Source: Bacteroidales bacterium | Lineage (GTDB): Bacteria > Bacteroidota > Bacteroidia > Bacteroidales > UBA932 | Direction: 5' to 3' | DNA length: 37,097 bases | NCBI GenBank assembly: GCA_017626555.1 | Contig: JAGAIM010000008.1 | Span: 1-37,097 of the forward strand | In this document: positions 18,684 to 27,178 of the stretch, one piece after another | How the letters are laid out: every line of letters begins with the position of its first letter | How positions within the stretch are numbered: position 1 is the stretch's first letter | Position numbers and translations under genes: made by a program | The notes under the pieces: generated by a model | What the model was told of the DNA's origin: nothing | What the model saw: the letters and a program-made list of their open reading frames with translations, nothing else | The model's database searches: none

Positions 18684-19511
18684 CTATAGCGGCAACTGGA
18701 CGAGCCGGCGCTGCTCATAGTGTGCGGTCCAGCGGAAGCCAAGTGATTTCAAGAGTTCTCCGTGAAAGGTGAAGCCGGCACCTACTCTGGTCGGCTCGTG
18801 GGAATCGGAACCGAGGCTGATGATTTCTCCGCCCATTTCACGGTATCTGAGGAGGACATTGTGATCAAGTTCTACGATACGGCCGCGGTGCCCTTCATAA
18901 CTCTTGGTGTTGATCTCAAGGGCTTTGCCTTCGTTGATGAGGTAGCGGAACATTTCGTCGAAGATGTCGCTGAAATCGCGGTAGAGGATGGAGGTGACGG
19001 GATAGGGAGCGTAGCGGACGATGTAGTCGTAATGTCCCATAATGTCGAAGTCGCCGAGCCAGGTCATCTCCCTGTAGATTGTCTCAAGATAGCCTCCGTA
19101 GGCCTGTTTCCAGTCTTTTCCTTCGTAGTATCCGCCATAGTAGGGGTCGGTCTGTTCGATGTAGTGAACCGAAGCGAGTACTTGATCAAATGAATTGCTG
19201 CTGAGGACGTTGCGGATCTGCTCGTGACATTCTTCGTACATTCCTATCTCTATGCCCTTAAGAATCTTGAGATTGTCTCCGAGGATATTCTGTACACGGC
19301 TGATTTCAGCCTGCTGCTCCGGAACATTGAAATATTCCTTTTGCACATCTTCGAATTCAGCCTTCAACGGTGGTACATAATGGTCACAGTGGTCACTGAA
19401 GCAGATACCTCCAAGGCCGGCCGACATTGCAGCACGGGCGCTGGCCTCCACGGTGGTCATTTTACCGTCGAAAGAAAATTGGCTGTGATTATGATTATCG
19501 AACAAAACCAT
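18684..19511 (-). CDS. PHP-domain phosphatase, histidinol-phosphatase (HisJ/HisK) type
   Basis: A metal-dependent phosphatase of the PHP superfamily, about 275 residues. The metal-binding motifs are visible in order: DNHNHSQFSFDGKMT near the N-terminus, FSDHCDHY, a Glu in KGIEIG, HYIEQTDPY, GHYDYIVRY, and GSDSHEP near the C-terminus. Closest in kind are bacterial histidinol phosphatases, but no his genes are nearby, so the substrate is uncertain. The frame is open back to ATG 19535. However, a - strand -7 box (TATTTTTG, 19542-19535) covers that ATG, so transcription would begin about 19528. The ATG at 19511, starting MVLFDNHNHS, is therefore preferred. Confidence 0.82.
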   Translation of the reverse strand: MVLFDNHNHSQFSFDGKMTTVEASARAAMSAGLGGICFSDHCDHYVPPLKAEFEDVQKEYFNVPEQQAEISRVQNILGDNLKILKGIEIGMYEECHEQIRNVLSSNSFDQVLASVHYIEQTDPYYGGYYEGKDWKQAYGGYLETIYREMTWLGDFDIMGHYDYIVRYAPYPVTSILYRDFSDIFDEMFRYLINEGKALEINTKSYEGHRGRIVELDHNVLLRYREMGGEIISLGSDSHEPTRVGAGFTFHGELLKSLGFRWTAHYEQRRLVQLPL

Positions 19512-19534
19512 CTTATAAACCTCAGAAACGGCCA

Positions 19535-19562
19535 CAAAAATACTAAAAAATTCCTATTTTTG
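19535..19562. promoter_or_regulatory. Back-to-back -7 boxes between the PHP and DUF308 genes
   Basis: TATTTTTG occurs on the + strand at 19555-19562 and on the - strand at 19542-19535, pointing away from each other. Both match the Bacteroidetes TAnnTTTG -7 consensus, but neither has a clear TTTG at the -33 distance. The + strand box would serve the DUF308-dnaG-metG run. Confidence 0.4.
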
Positions 19563-19660
19563 CATTTTATGTGCAATGGTATGCTTCAGATGGAGGGTTA
19601 TGTTCTTCGGACAGTATGCCTTCAGTGAAGTGTTATGTCCAATATTTAAATGAAAGACAA

Positions 19661-20293
19661 ATGTTTACGTTTGGTTATAAAAGCAAGGTAAATGGTCCTA
19701 TGAGGGCTTTCATAGCCCTGGTGATAGGCATTATGATGGTGGTCTCACCTGCAAATGCTCTGACGACTGTAGTAAAGATCATTGCGGCCTTTATGCTCGC
19801 TTCCGGAGTAGTTTCTCTTGTGGTGGGTCTTAAGGACAAGGAAAAAGGTTCTCTTCCATTGATGTCATTCAATGCATTGGTTGACCTTGTTCTGGGTCTG
19901 CTGATGTTCGTGTTCCCTGGAGTGATAGCCAAGTTTATGATATATCTTATCGGCTTTGTGCTTCTTGGTTTCGGTATTGTGCAGATTCTCGCTCTTTTCA
20001 GTGCCAGACGTATCGTCGGAATGGGCTTTGGAGCATTCATTCTTCCGATCATCGTTACATTGGTGGGAGGTTTTATTCTCTTCAATCCGTTTGCCGAGTC
20101 TGTGATGACTATGATTGCAGGTTCTGCTTTGATTGTGTATGGAGCATCCGAACTCTTCTCGTCCTGGAAGATGAAGAAGGCTATCGATGAGTACGAAATC
20201 CATCAGGCGCCAAAGCAGGAGCAGTCTTCGCAGCCGGGAAATCCGCTGTCCTCTGTTAAGGATGTTGAATACGAAAAGGTTGATGAACAGTAA
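19661..20293 (+). CDS. DUF308 / HdeD family membrane protein
   Basis: About 210 residues with six predicted membrane helices arranged as three hairpins: AFIALVIGIMMVVSP, VVKIIAAFMLASGVVSLVVG, ALVDLVLGLLMFVFPG, YLIGFVLLGFGIVQILALF, GFGAFILPIIVTLVGGFILF and MTMIAGSALIVYGASELF. This is the pattern of HdeD/DUF308 proteins, some of which are linked to acid resistance in E. coli. A polar tail of about 40 residues follows. The frame opens at 19571, but the first 30 residues lack family character and ATG 19661 is preferred. It ends 3 bases before dnaG, so it is probably the first gene of that transcript. Confidence 0.8.
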   Translation: MFTFGYKSKVNGPMRAFIALVIGIMMVVSPANALTTVVKIIAAFMLASGVVSLVVGLKDKEKGSLPLMSFNALVDLVLGLLMFVFPGVIAKFMIYLIGFVLLGFGIVQILALFSARRIVGMGFGAFILPIIVTLVGGFILFNPFAESVMTMIAGSALIVYGASELFSSWKMKKAIDEYEIHQAPKQEQSSQPGNPLSSVKDVEYEKVDEQ

Positions 20294-20296
20294 GTT

Positions 20297-22354
20297 ATGA
20301 TACCTCAGGAGACGGTAAACAAGATTCTCGATGCGGCTCAGATCGTAGATGTGATAGGGGACTTCGTGACATTGAAGAAGCGAGGTGCCAACCATATCGC
20401 GTGCTGTCCGTTCCATAACGAGAAGACTCCGTCGTTCTCTGTTTCCGCGTCAAAGGGAATATATAAATGCTTTGGTTGCGGAAAGTCCGGAACGGCAGTG
20501 GGTTTCGTTATGGAGCACGAGAATATGTCTTTTACCGAGGCTCTGAAGTATCTAGCGAAGAAATATCATATAGAGGTCGTAGAGAAAGAAGAGACTGCTG
20601 AGGAAATTGCGCAGAGGCAGAGACACGAGAGTCTTTTGCTTGTGTCGGAATTCGCGGATAAGTTTTTCCAGGAAAGCCTTCATACACCGGAAGGTCAGTC
20701 CATAGCCTGGCAGTATTTCAAAAGTCGTGGTCTTGAGGATGAGACGATCAGAAAGTTCGGCCTGGGCTGGGCGCCTCTCAGCAGGAAAGCATTGTCTGAT
20801 GCGGCGCGTGCGGCCGGTTACAAGGAAGAGTTTCTTGTTGAATCCGGTGTAAGCATAAAATATGACGACGGCAGGCTTGTTGACCGTTTTTATGACCGTG
20901 TAATGTTCCCGGTTCATTCTGTGAGCGGACGTGTCATAGCCTTCGGAGGCCGTACACTCAAGACAGACAAGAGTGTTGCAAAATATGTGAATTCTCCCGA
21001 AAGCGAGATATATGTGAAGAGCAGGTCGCTCTATGGAATATATTTCGCAAAGAATGAGATTTCCCGTCAGGACAGGTGTATCCTTGTGGAGGGATATCTG
21101 GATGTCCTGTCGATGCATCAACTCGGAATCACCAATGTGGTGGCTTCCAGCGGTACATCGCTGACTGTGGACCAGATCAGACTCATCAGGAAGTTCACCA
21201 ATAACATAACCATCATCTATGATGGAGACGGTGCCGGTATAAAGGCTGCCCTCAGGGGTATAGGCCTGGTGCTGAAGGAAGGAATGAATGTCAAGGTCGT
21301 GCTTCTTCCTGATGGTCAGGATCCCGATGACTTTTCTAAGAAACATAGTCTGGAGGAGGTAAAGGACTATATATTCCGGAATGAACAGGATTTCATAAAT
21401 TTCAAGACGGAACTTCTGCTTGGCGAGGCCGGAGGCGATCCATTGAAAAAGGCGAACCTCATCAATGATATAGCGGATACGATAGCACTGATTCCGGATG
21501 CCGTGATAAGAGCCGTTTATGTACGTAGCAGTGCCGACCGTTTCGAGATAGATGAGAAGATACTGGCAGACAGGGTAAGCCGCACCCGGACCGATATGCT
21601 CCTGGCCGATGAAAAGCAGAAGGAGCGTGAAAGGCAGCGCGCTGCCGGAACGAACAGGGCTGTGCCTCAGCCGGATATGCCTTCCGGTGATGATGTGCCG
21701 CTTCCTTCGCCGGATGATTTCTATCAGGACGGCTATGCTGAGTCTGTTACTGATAATCCTCCTGTAACCCCTCCTGACGTTTATGAAGGTCCGATAGTGA
21801 TCAATGAGCCTTATCTTGCTCCTTGTGAGAGGGAACTTCTTGGATTCATCCTGGAGGAAGGATGCTCGGATCTTAAGTTCGACGTCGATTCTAAATATTA
21901 TATTGAGGGAGAGACTGTCAATGTTGCAGAGTTTATTGACGGGATTTTGGCCGATGATGAGACCGAATTTATAAATCGTTCATTCAGAAGGGTTTATGAT
22001 GAATATTTCCGAATGTATGATGAGGGGCTTTCCCAGCAGCAGATCCAGTCACGTCTCCTTAACAGTATGGATGTGGAAATTTCTGCCGTGGCGCGCGAAC
22101 TCCTCATCGAGAAATATCAGATCACGGTCAAGAGTTACGAGCAGTCGATGACCTCCACCTCTACCAAACTTGTGCAGTTCATCCCCAAAGCCCTTCTGGC
22201 CTATCAATGCAAGAAGGTCGAACTTATTCTCCGTGATCTCACTGCGCGTCTGGCATCAGAGACAGATCCCGAACGTCAGATCGGACTTCTCTCCGAAATC
22301 GGTGATTACAATAAAGCCCGCACAAGGCTCAATAATGAATTAGGAAGAGTATAA
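20297..22354 (+). CDS. dnaG: DNA primase
   Basis: Makes RNA primers for DNA replication. The 685 residues begin with the zinc-ribbon domain (CCPFH at 36-40 and CFGCG at 58-62, with EKTPSFSVS between). The primase core follows, with [21 protein letters not shown] and the TOPRIM motifs [12 protein letters not shown] and [14 protein letters not shown] Pro/Asp-rich linker covers about 440-510, and a helical C-terminal region that would bind the DnaB helicase follows. It is not in the rpsU-dnaG-rpoD order of many bacteria but lies between a DUF308 gene (3-base gap) and metG (8-base gap). Confidence 0.97.
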   Translation: MIPQETVNKILDAAQIVDVIGDFVTLKKRGANHIACCPFHNEKTPSFSVSASKGIYKCFGCGKSGTAVGFVMEHENMSFTEALKYLAKKYHIEVVEKEETAEEIAQRQRHESLLLVSEFADKFFQESLHTPEGQSIAWQYFKSRGLEDETIRKFGLGWAPLSRKALSDAARAAGYKEEFLVESGVSIKYDDGRLVDRFYDRVMFPVHSVSGRVIAFGGRTLKTDKSVAKYVNSPESEIYVKSRSLYGIYFAKNEISRQDRCILVEGYLDVLSMHQLGITNVVASSGTSLTVDQIRLIRKFTNNITIIYDGDGAGIKAALRGIGLVLKEGMNVKVVLLPDGQDPDDFSKKHSLEEVKDYIFRNEQDFINFKTELLLGEAGGDPLKKANLINDIADTIALIPDAVIRAVYVRSSADRFEIDEKILADRVSRTRTDMLLADEKQKERERQRAAGTNRAVPQPDMPSGDDVPLPSPDDFYQDGYAESVTDNPPVTPPDVYEGPIVINEPYLAPCERELLGFILEEGCSDLKFDVDSKYYIEGETVNVAEFIDGILADDETEFINRSFRRVYDEYFRMYDEGLSQQQIQSRLLNSMDVEISAVARELLIEKYQITVKSYEQSMTSTSTKLVQFIPKALLAYQCKKVELILRDLTARLASETDPERQIGLLSEIGDYNKARTRLNNELGRV

Positions 22355-22362
22355 ATAATATA

Positions 22363-24534
22363 ATGACAATGGAAAAGAAATTCAACAGAACGCTTGTGAC
22401 CTGCGCGCTTCCGTACGCGAACGGTCCTGTCCACATCGGCCATCTTGCCGGTGTTTATGTGCCTGCAGATATCTATGTGAGGTACCTCAGGATGAGAGGA
22501 GAGGATGTCCTTTATGTCTGCGGCTCGGATGAGCACGGAGTGCCTATCACCATCAAGGCTCAGAAGGAGGGATGTACTCCTCAGGACATTGTGGACAGGT
22601 ATCACAAGATCATAAAGAATTCATTTACAGGACTTGGAATCAATTTCGACATCTATTCCAGGACATCTTCAAAGACCCATCACAAGAATGCGGCTGACTA
22701 TTTCCGCAAACTTTATGATGAGGGCAAGTTCATCGAGAAGGTGAGCGAGCAGTATTATGATGAAGAGACCAAGACATTCCTTGCGGACAGATATATTACC
22801 GGAACCTGCCCACGTTGTGGCGCGGAGGGAGCATACGGCGACCAGTGCGAGAAGTGCGGTGCTACACTCAGTCCGGACGAACTGATCAATCCGAAGTCTG
22901 CTCTCAGCGGCGGCGAACTCGTGAAGAAGGAGACCAAGCATTGGTATCTGCCTCTGGATCAGTATGAGGGATGGCTTTCAGAATGGATTCTTGAAGGACA
23001 CAAGGAGTGGAGGAGCAATGTTTACGGCCAATGCAAGAGTTGGATCGACGGCGGTCTTCAGCCACGTGCGGTGAGCCGTGACCTGAACTGGGGCGTTCCT
23101 GTACCGGTGGAAGGATCTGACGGAAAGGTGCTCTATGTGTGGTTCGATGCTCCTATCGGTTATATCTCCAACACCCAGGAACTTCTGCCTCAGAGTTGGG
23201 AGAAATGGTGGAAGAGCGAGGATACAAAACTTGTTCATTTCATCGGAAAAGACAATATCGTTTTCCATTGCATCGTGTTCCCGTCTATGCTTAAGGCTGA
23301 CGGAAGTTATATCCTTCCGGACAATGTGCCGGCAAACGAGTTCCTTAATCTCGAGGGAGACAAGATTTCGACATCACGCGGATGGGCTGTATGGCTTCAC
23401 GAATATCTGGAGCAGTTCCCTGGCAAGGAGGATGTGCTTCGTTATGTGCTCACTGCCAATGCTCCTGAGACAAAGGATAATGATTTCTCCTGGAAGGATT
23501 TCCAGGCTCGCAACAATAGCGAACTCGTTGCCATCCTCGGCAATTTCGTGAACCGTGCAGTGGTGCTTACACATAAATATTTTGAAGGGAAGGTACCGGC
23601 TGATCTCAAGCCGGAGGCGATTGATGCCGAGACGCTTGCTCAGATCCAGCCTCTCAAGGAGGAAATGCAGAGATACCTTGACGGATATAAGTTCCGCGAG
23701 GCTCTCAAGGAGGCAATGAACATTGCCCGTCTTGGCAACAAATATCTGACTGATACAGAGCCTTGGAAGGTCGCTAAGACCGATATGGACAGAACTGCGT
23801 CGATTCTGAATGTTTCTCTCCAGATATGTGCATCGCTTGCGATCGCATTCGAGCCATTCCTTCCGTTCTCGGCAGAGAAACTGCGCGGTATCCTGAATGT
23901 GGGCATCGCAGCCGGAAGCGATCATCGTGCCGGTGAGGAAGGATCTGTAAGCGAGAATATTTATACTGCTTCCGAGGGGGCGGCTCTTCATACAGGTGTT
24001 GCATACGAGGGTCTCACTCTTTCTTGGGACGATCTCGGCAAGGCCGTTCTTCTTCCTGCCGGTCATCAATTGAATCCGGCGGAACTTCTTTTTGCAAAGA
24101 TTGAGGATGAGACAGTGGATGCTCAGATCGCCCGTCTGAATGATATCCGTGCAGAGCGTGAGGCTGCGGCAAAGGCTGCCGAGGCTGCTGTGGTGACTCC
24201 TCAGAAGGAGGAATGCACATTCGATGATTTTCAGAAGATGGATATCAGAACCGCTACAGTTCTTGAGGCTGAGCGTGTTCCAAAGACTGACAAACTGCTG
24301 AAACTTACTATAGATACAGGCATTGACAAGAGAGTCATTGTTTCCGGTATTGCAGAGCAGTATTCTCCTGAGGAGATGGTGGGCAAGCAGATATGTATCC
24401 TTGCAAACCTTGCTCCGCGCAAGATCCGTGGCATCGAGTCGAAGGGTATGATCCTGATGGCTCGTCAGAACGATGGTAAGATGCGTTTCGTTACGCCTGC
24501 GGAGACTCTTTGCAATGGTGCGGAGATAGGATAG
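22363..24534 (+). CDS. metG: Methionyl-tRNA synthetase
   Basis: Charges tRNA-Met. The 723 residues contain the HIGH motif as HIGH in [13 protein letters not shown], a zinc-binding insertion with CPRCGAEG and CEKCGATL, the KMSKS-equivalent DKISTSRG, and a C-terminal tRNA-binding (EMAP/Trbp111-like) domain from about residue 610 ([20 protein letters not shown]). It seems roughly 40 residues longer than the Bacteroides enzymes I remember (about 680). The extra part is a polar stretch at about 515-555, after LRGILNVG. The start could be ATG 22363 or ATG 22369. The gene follows dnaG by 8 bases. A long antisense frame on the - strand is a shadow. Confidence 0.97.
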   Translation: MTMEKKFNRTLVTCALPYANGPVHIGHLAGVYVPADIYVRYLRMRGEDVLYVCGSDEHGVPITIKAQKEGCTPQDIVDRYHKIIKNSFTGLGINFDIYSRTSSKTHHKNAADYFRKLYDEGKFIEKVSEQYYDEETKTFLADRYITGTCPRCGAEGAYGDQCEKCGATLSPDELINPKSALSGGELVKKETKHWYLPLDQYEGWLSEWILEGHKEWRSNVYGQCKSWIDGGLQPRAVSRDLNWGVPVPVEGSDGKVLYVWFDAPIGYISNTQELLPQSWEKWWKSEDTKLVHFIGKDNIVFHCIVFPSMLKADGSYILPDNVPANEFLNLEGDKISTSRGWAVWLHEYLEQFPGKEDVLRYVLTANAPETKDNDFSWKDFQARNNSELVAILGNFVNRAVVLTHKYFEGKVPADLKPEAIDAETLAQIQPLKEEMQRYLDGYKFREALKEAMNIARLGNKYLTDTEPWKVAKTDMDRTASILNVSLQICASLAIAFEPFLPFSAEKLRGILNVGIAAGSDHRAGEEGSVSENIYTASEGAALHTGVAYEGLTLSWDDLGKAVLLPAGHQLNPAELLFAKIEDETVDAQIARLNDIRAEREAAAKAAEAAVVTPQKEECTFDDFQKMDIRTATVLEAERVPKTDKLLKLTIDTGIDKRVIVSGIAEQYSPEEMVGKQICILANLAPRKIRGIESKGMILMARQNDGKMRFVTPAETLCNGAEIG

Positions 24535-24628
24535 CATTATTTAATTTTCAATGACTTCTATCCTTTTAAATCAGTACATTGATAAGGAGAGATTCTCCTG
24601 CGGCTACACTATATCCGGTAGATAAGTT

Positions 24629-25888
24629 ATGATAAAGACGGAGTATTATAAGGATCTGACGAAGATGAACACCTTCGGGATGAGGGTGAAGGCGCGCTGT
24701 TTCATTGAGTATGATTCGGTGGCTGATCTTGTGGATATCGAGTTCGATGAACTGGCAAGGCCTGTGCTGCATATAGGTGGCGGCAGCAATCTGCTTTTCA
24801 CCGATGATTTCAAGGGTACGGTCCTGCATTCGAAGATAGATTTCATTGAAATTCTTGACGAGTGCCATCGTATTCCGGAGGCCCCCGCCTTCGCAAGCTC
24901 AGGCACCCCCTACCCGGGGGTGGGAAAATGCCTCCTTCATACAAATGGCACATCGTCAGCAGATTTCAGCCAATCAAGCAAGGTGCTGGTATCAGTCGGT
25001 GCGGGAGTGGTCTTCGATGATTTCTGTGAATGGGCGGCGAAGGAAGGCCTATGGGGAGTGGAGAATCTGTCGTATATTCCGGGAGAAGTCGGTGCGTCGG
25101 CTGTGCAGAATATCGGTGCGTACGGGGTTGAGGTGAAGGATGTCATCCGTAAGGTTTATTGCTATGATACTGTTGAGGAAGAGTTCGTTCATTTCGATGT
25201 GGAGGAATGCGGATATGGCTACCGTGATTCGATGTTCAAGAGGCCTGAGGTCAAGGGTAGGTATATCGTGACTCACGTGGTGTTTGCTCTTTCTCGCGCT
25301 CCGCAGCCGAAATTGGAATACGGCCATCTGAAGGAAGCGGTTGCAGACTGTCATTTCGAGCGGAGCGGTAGCGGAGACGAGAAATCTCTTACACCAGCAA
25401 TGATCCGCAAAGTGATCATCAAGATCCGCAAGGAGAAACTTCCGGAGCCGTCGGTGAAGGGTAGTGCGGGAAGTTTCTTCAAGAATCCTGTGGTGCCGAT
25501 GGAGCAGTTCCTGAAGATTGAGGCTGCGGCTAAAGCCGAGCACGGTTCCGATTACAAGGTTCCTCATTATGTCTTAGGTGGTTATGAAAATGTGACATCT
25601 GCCTCACCTGCCATCTCGAATGACCCGTCTGTCATTTCGAGCGAGGATGCAGTCCGTGTCGAGAAATCTCCGTCAGTCAAGATCCCGGCAGCCTGGATGA
25701 TAGAGCAGTGTGGCTGGAAGGGAAAGCGCAGCGGTGGAGCGGCCGTCTGGGACAAGCAGCCTCTGGTGATTGTGAATCATAGCGGAGAGGCGTATCCGGA
25801 AGAGATTGTCGGATTGGAAAAACGTATCATTTCTTCAGTCAAGACCAAGTTTGGAGTAGAACTCCATCCTGAGGTGGAACATATATAA
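24629..25888 (+). CDS. murB: UDP-N-acetylenolpyruvoylglucosamine reductase with three repeat-derived insertions
   Basis: FAD/NADPH enzyme that makes UDP-MurNAc for peptidoglycan. FAD-binding motifs GGGSNLLF (50-57) and PGEVGASAVQNIGAYG (151-166) are present, as are Arg199 (YRDSMFK), the catalytic Ser in GSAGSFFKNP (about 282) and Glu415 in HPEVE. It has 419 residues against about 335-345 in relatives. Three inserts account for the excess: about 79-117 (palindromic element, DNA about 24848-24967), 241-253 (25349-25387) and about 321-349 (including 25630-25669). All keep the frame and contain no stop codon. Removing them leaves about 338 residues, the normal size. All catalytic motifs survive, so the protein is probably active, with the inserts as surface loops. 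It is followed 15 bases later by a lipoprotein gene and then murA. Confidence 0.95.
   Translation: MIKTEYYKDLTKMNTFGMRVKARCFIEYDSVADLVDIEFDELARPVLHIGGGSNLLFTDDFKGTVLHSKIDFIEILDECHRIPEAPAFASSGTPYPGVGKCLLHTNGTSSADFSQSSKVLVSVGAGVVFDDFCEWAAKEGLWGVENLSYIPGEVGASAVQNIGAYGVEVKDVIRKVYCYDTVEEEFVHFDVEECGYGYRDSMFKRPEVKGRYIVTHVVFALSRAPQPKLEYGHLKEAVADCHFERSGSGDEKSLTPAMIRKVIIKIRKEKLPEPSVKGSAGSFFKNPVVPMEQFLKIEAAAKAEHGSDYKVPHYVLGGYENVTSASPAISNDPSVISSEDAVRVEKSPSVKIPAAWMIEQCGWKGKRSGGAAVWDKQPLVIVNHSGEAYPEEIVGLEKRIISSVKTKFGVELHPEVEHI
24848..24967 (+). repeat. Palindromic element inside murB (core-sharing family, copy 2)
   Basis: Nested inverted repeats occupy about 120 bases (40 codons). Outer arms are 24848-24868 and 24945-24967: GTGCCAT pairs with ATGGCAC, then GACGA with TCGTC after a 1-base bulge, then GAAAT with ATTTC. 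A second stem pairs GGAGGC (24877-24882) with GCCTCC (24930-24935), and a central hairpin pairs CACCCCC (24904-24910) with GGGGGTG (24916-24922). The core 24882-24923 is 35/42 identical to the - strand of 14768-14809. The left arm encodes normal MurB residues (EILDE), so the true insertion point may be inside the left arm. Confidence 0.75.
25349..25387 (+). repeat. Short repeat TGTCATTTCGAGCG...GAGAAATCT in murB (copy A)
   Basis: A 39-base (13-codon) sequence with head TGTCATTTCGAGCG and tail GACGAGAAATCT, read in frame as residues 241-253 of MurB (CHFERSGSGDEKS). Its ends match the copies at 25630-25669 and 34722-34757, and its length is a multiple of three. Confidence 0.75.
25609..25669 (+). 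repeat. Short repeat, one partial and one full copy in murB (copy B)
   Basis: A partial head TGCCATCTCGAATGA (25609-25623) is followed by a full unit at 25630-25669 with head TGTCATTTCGAGCGAGG and tail GTCGAGAAATCT. Both are read in frame within the third MurB insertion (about residues 321-349). The arrangement of a degenerate unit then a full unit resembles the tandem pair at 34695-34757. Confidence 0.7.
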
Positions 25889-25903
25889 AAGCGGACTAAA
25901 ACT

Positions 25904-27160
25904 ATGAAGAAAATCATATTCTTTTGCTTGATGATTATTTGCTGTGCTTGTGATCCTTCTCAAACACAGGCCGGGAAGTACTCCATCAGTGGTGTCATCA
26001 GTGATGCGGAAGGAAGTCTGGAGCGCCTGATGACCGGTGTGAATGCAGTCGTTACAAATAGTACAGGAAAGCAGGTGTATAATGGAGAGGTGATTCCTGA
26101 AGGTGTCGTCGGAGGCAGTTATTCGATAAAAGGCATTCCTCAAGGTGAGTATGAGGTCGTGTTCCAGGGAGATTATTATAAACCTGGTTCGTACGTTGTT
26201 TCTGTTTCAGGTGATACGGAACTGGATGTGGAACTCGAACCGATCCATCTGATGACCATCGATCAGAATGAAATCCTTTTCGAGCCGCGTGTCAATGACC
26301 GGATTTTGACTATAAGGAATCTCAGTGAAACTCCGATAAGTTTTGGTATAAGGGCGGATGTGCCTATGGGGGATCTTTTTTTTCTTGAGATGTCTGCTTC
26401 TGGCTTGAAACCCGATGGCAGAGGATGGCACGGCACGGTTGATCCAATGTCTTCATTGGATGTCAATATGAAGATATCCAGGGCTTCAATGGAGAATGTC
26501 GAAGGCGTTCTGCATATATTCTCGACTGCTCCTTATACCTGGGAAAAGTATGATATACCGATGGTCATAGAGACATCTGAAAAGGATATGTATGCAAATC
26601 TGAGGGGAACGGTAAGGGATGTCGATGGAATGCCTCTTGAGGGAGTGGCGGTCTGGAATAGTTGTACGGAAACCCTGACTTATACTGATGAGAACGGTGA
26701 ATACAGTTTTGAATCATTGCCTTACATCAGTATGATAAGGACGGAGGTTTATTCGGAGTATCACCAACATCAGTCGCGATCTGAAGAATATGCCGTCAGG
26801 GAGTTCGTGATGGACTTTGTGCTGGAGCCGGTGCATAAGCATATTACTTTCGACAGAATGAATATAGATTTTGGAGAAGGCAGGATAGTCGAGGGAGCGG
26901 AGAAGGAGAAGATAGAAGTCAATGCGACTTCCGATATGGGAGAAATGGTAACGTTCAGCATAGTAAGCACGACACGTGAGGCCGATTTTGCTGTAAGTTA
27001 CAATCCGGCATCCGGAGTCATAAAAGATACCAAGAGGTTCGTTTTCACCTTGGATCGCGGACGGTCGAAGGGTTTGGGTGAATATACGCGTCACATCGTT
27101 CTGCATACAGAGGATGCAGGCTCGTATGTATTCCGGATCACATACACAAACATTGAATAA
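25904..27160 (+). CDS. Lipoprotein with carboxypeptidase-regulatory-like repeats
   Basis: A 418-residue exported protein of unknown function. Residues 1-16 form a lipoprotein signal with Cys16 in ICCAC. Two carboxypeptidase regulatory-like beta-sandwich domains are visible, one near 25-105 (YSISGVISDAEG ... GSYSIKGIPQGEYEVVFQ) and one near 225-300 (ANLRGTVRDVDGMPLEGVAVWN ... TDENGEYSFESLP). Each is followed by a segment of similar style (ITFDRMNIDFGEGRIVEGAEK, over about 315-335) that resembles the Ig-like or BACON-type stretches of Bacteroidetes surface proteins. It lies between murB (15-base gap) and murA (18-base gap), so it is expressed with cell-wall genes. An envelope role is inferred. 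No catalytic motif was seen. Confidence 0.75.
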   Translation: MKKIIFFCLMIICCACDPSQTQAGKYSISGVISDAEGSLERLMTGVNAVVTNSTGKQVYNGEVIPEGVVGGSYSIKGIPQGEYEVVFQGDYYKPGSYVVSVSGDTELDVELEPIHLMTIDQNEILFEPRVNDRILTIRNLSETPISFGIRADVPMGDLFFLEMSASGLKPDGRGWHGTVDPMSSLDVNMKISRASMENVEGVLHIFSTAPYTWEKYDIPMVIETSEKDMYANLRGTVRDVDGMPLEGVAVWNSCTETLTYTDENGEYSFESLPYISMIRTEVYSEYHQHQSRSEEYAVREFVMDFVLEPVHKHITFDRMNIDFGEGRIVEGAEKEKIEVNATSDMGEMVTFSIVSTTREADFAVSYNPASGVIKDTKRFVFTLDRGRSKGLGEYTRHIVLHTEDAGSYVFRITYTNIE

Positions 27161-27178
27161 ATTCAGAAGAAACTATAT

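Noticed and set aside
23374-24537. 387-codon open frame on the - strand opposite metG
   Set aside because: It is fully antisense to an intact metG, with no recognisable domain and no promoter or operon context.
24629-25888. Intein or self-splicing intron in murB
   Set aside because: The inserts are 13-40 codons, in frame and made of short palindromic repeats. They lack intein splicing motifs and are far too short for a group I or II intron.
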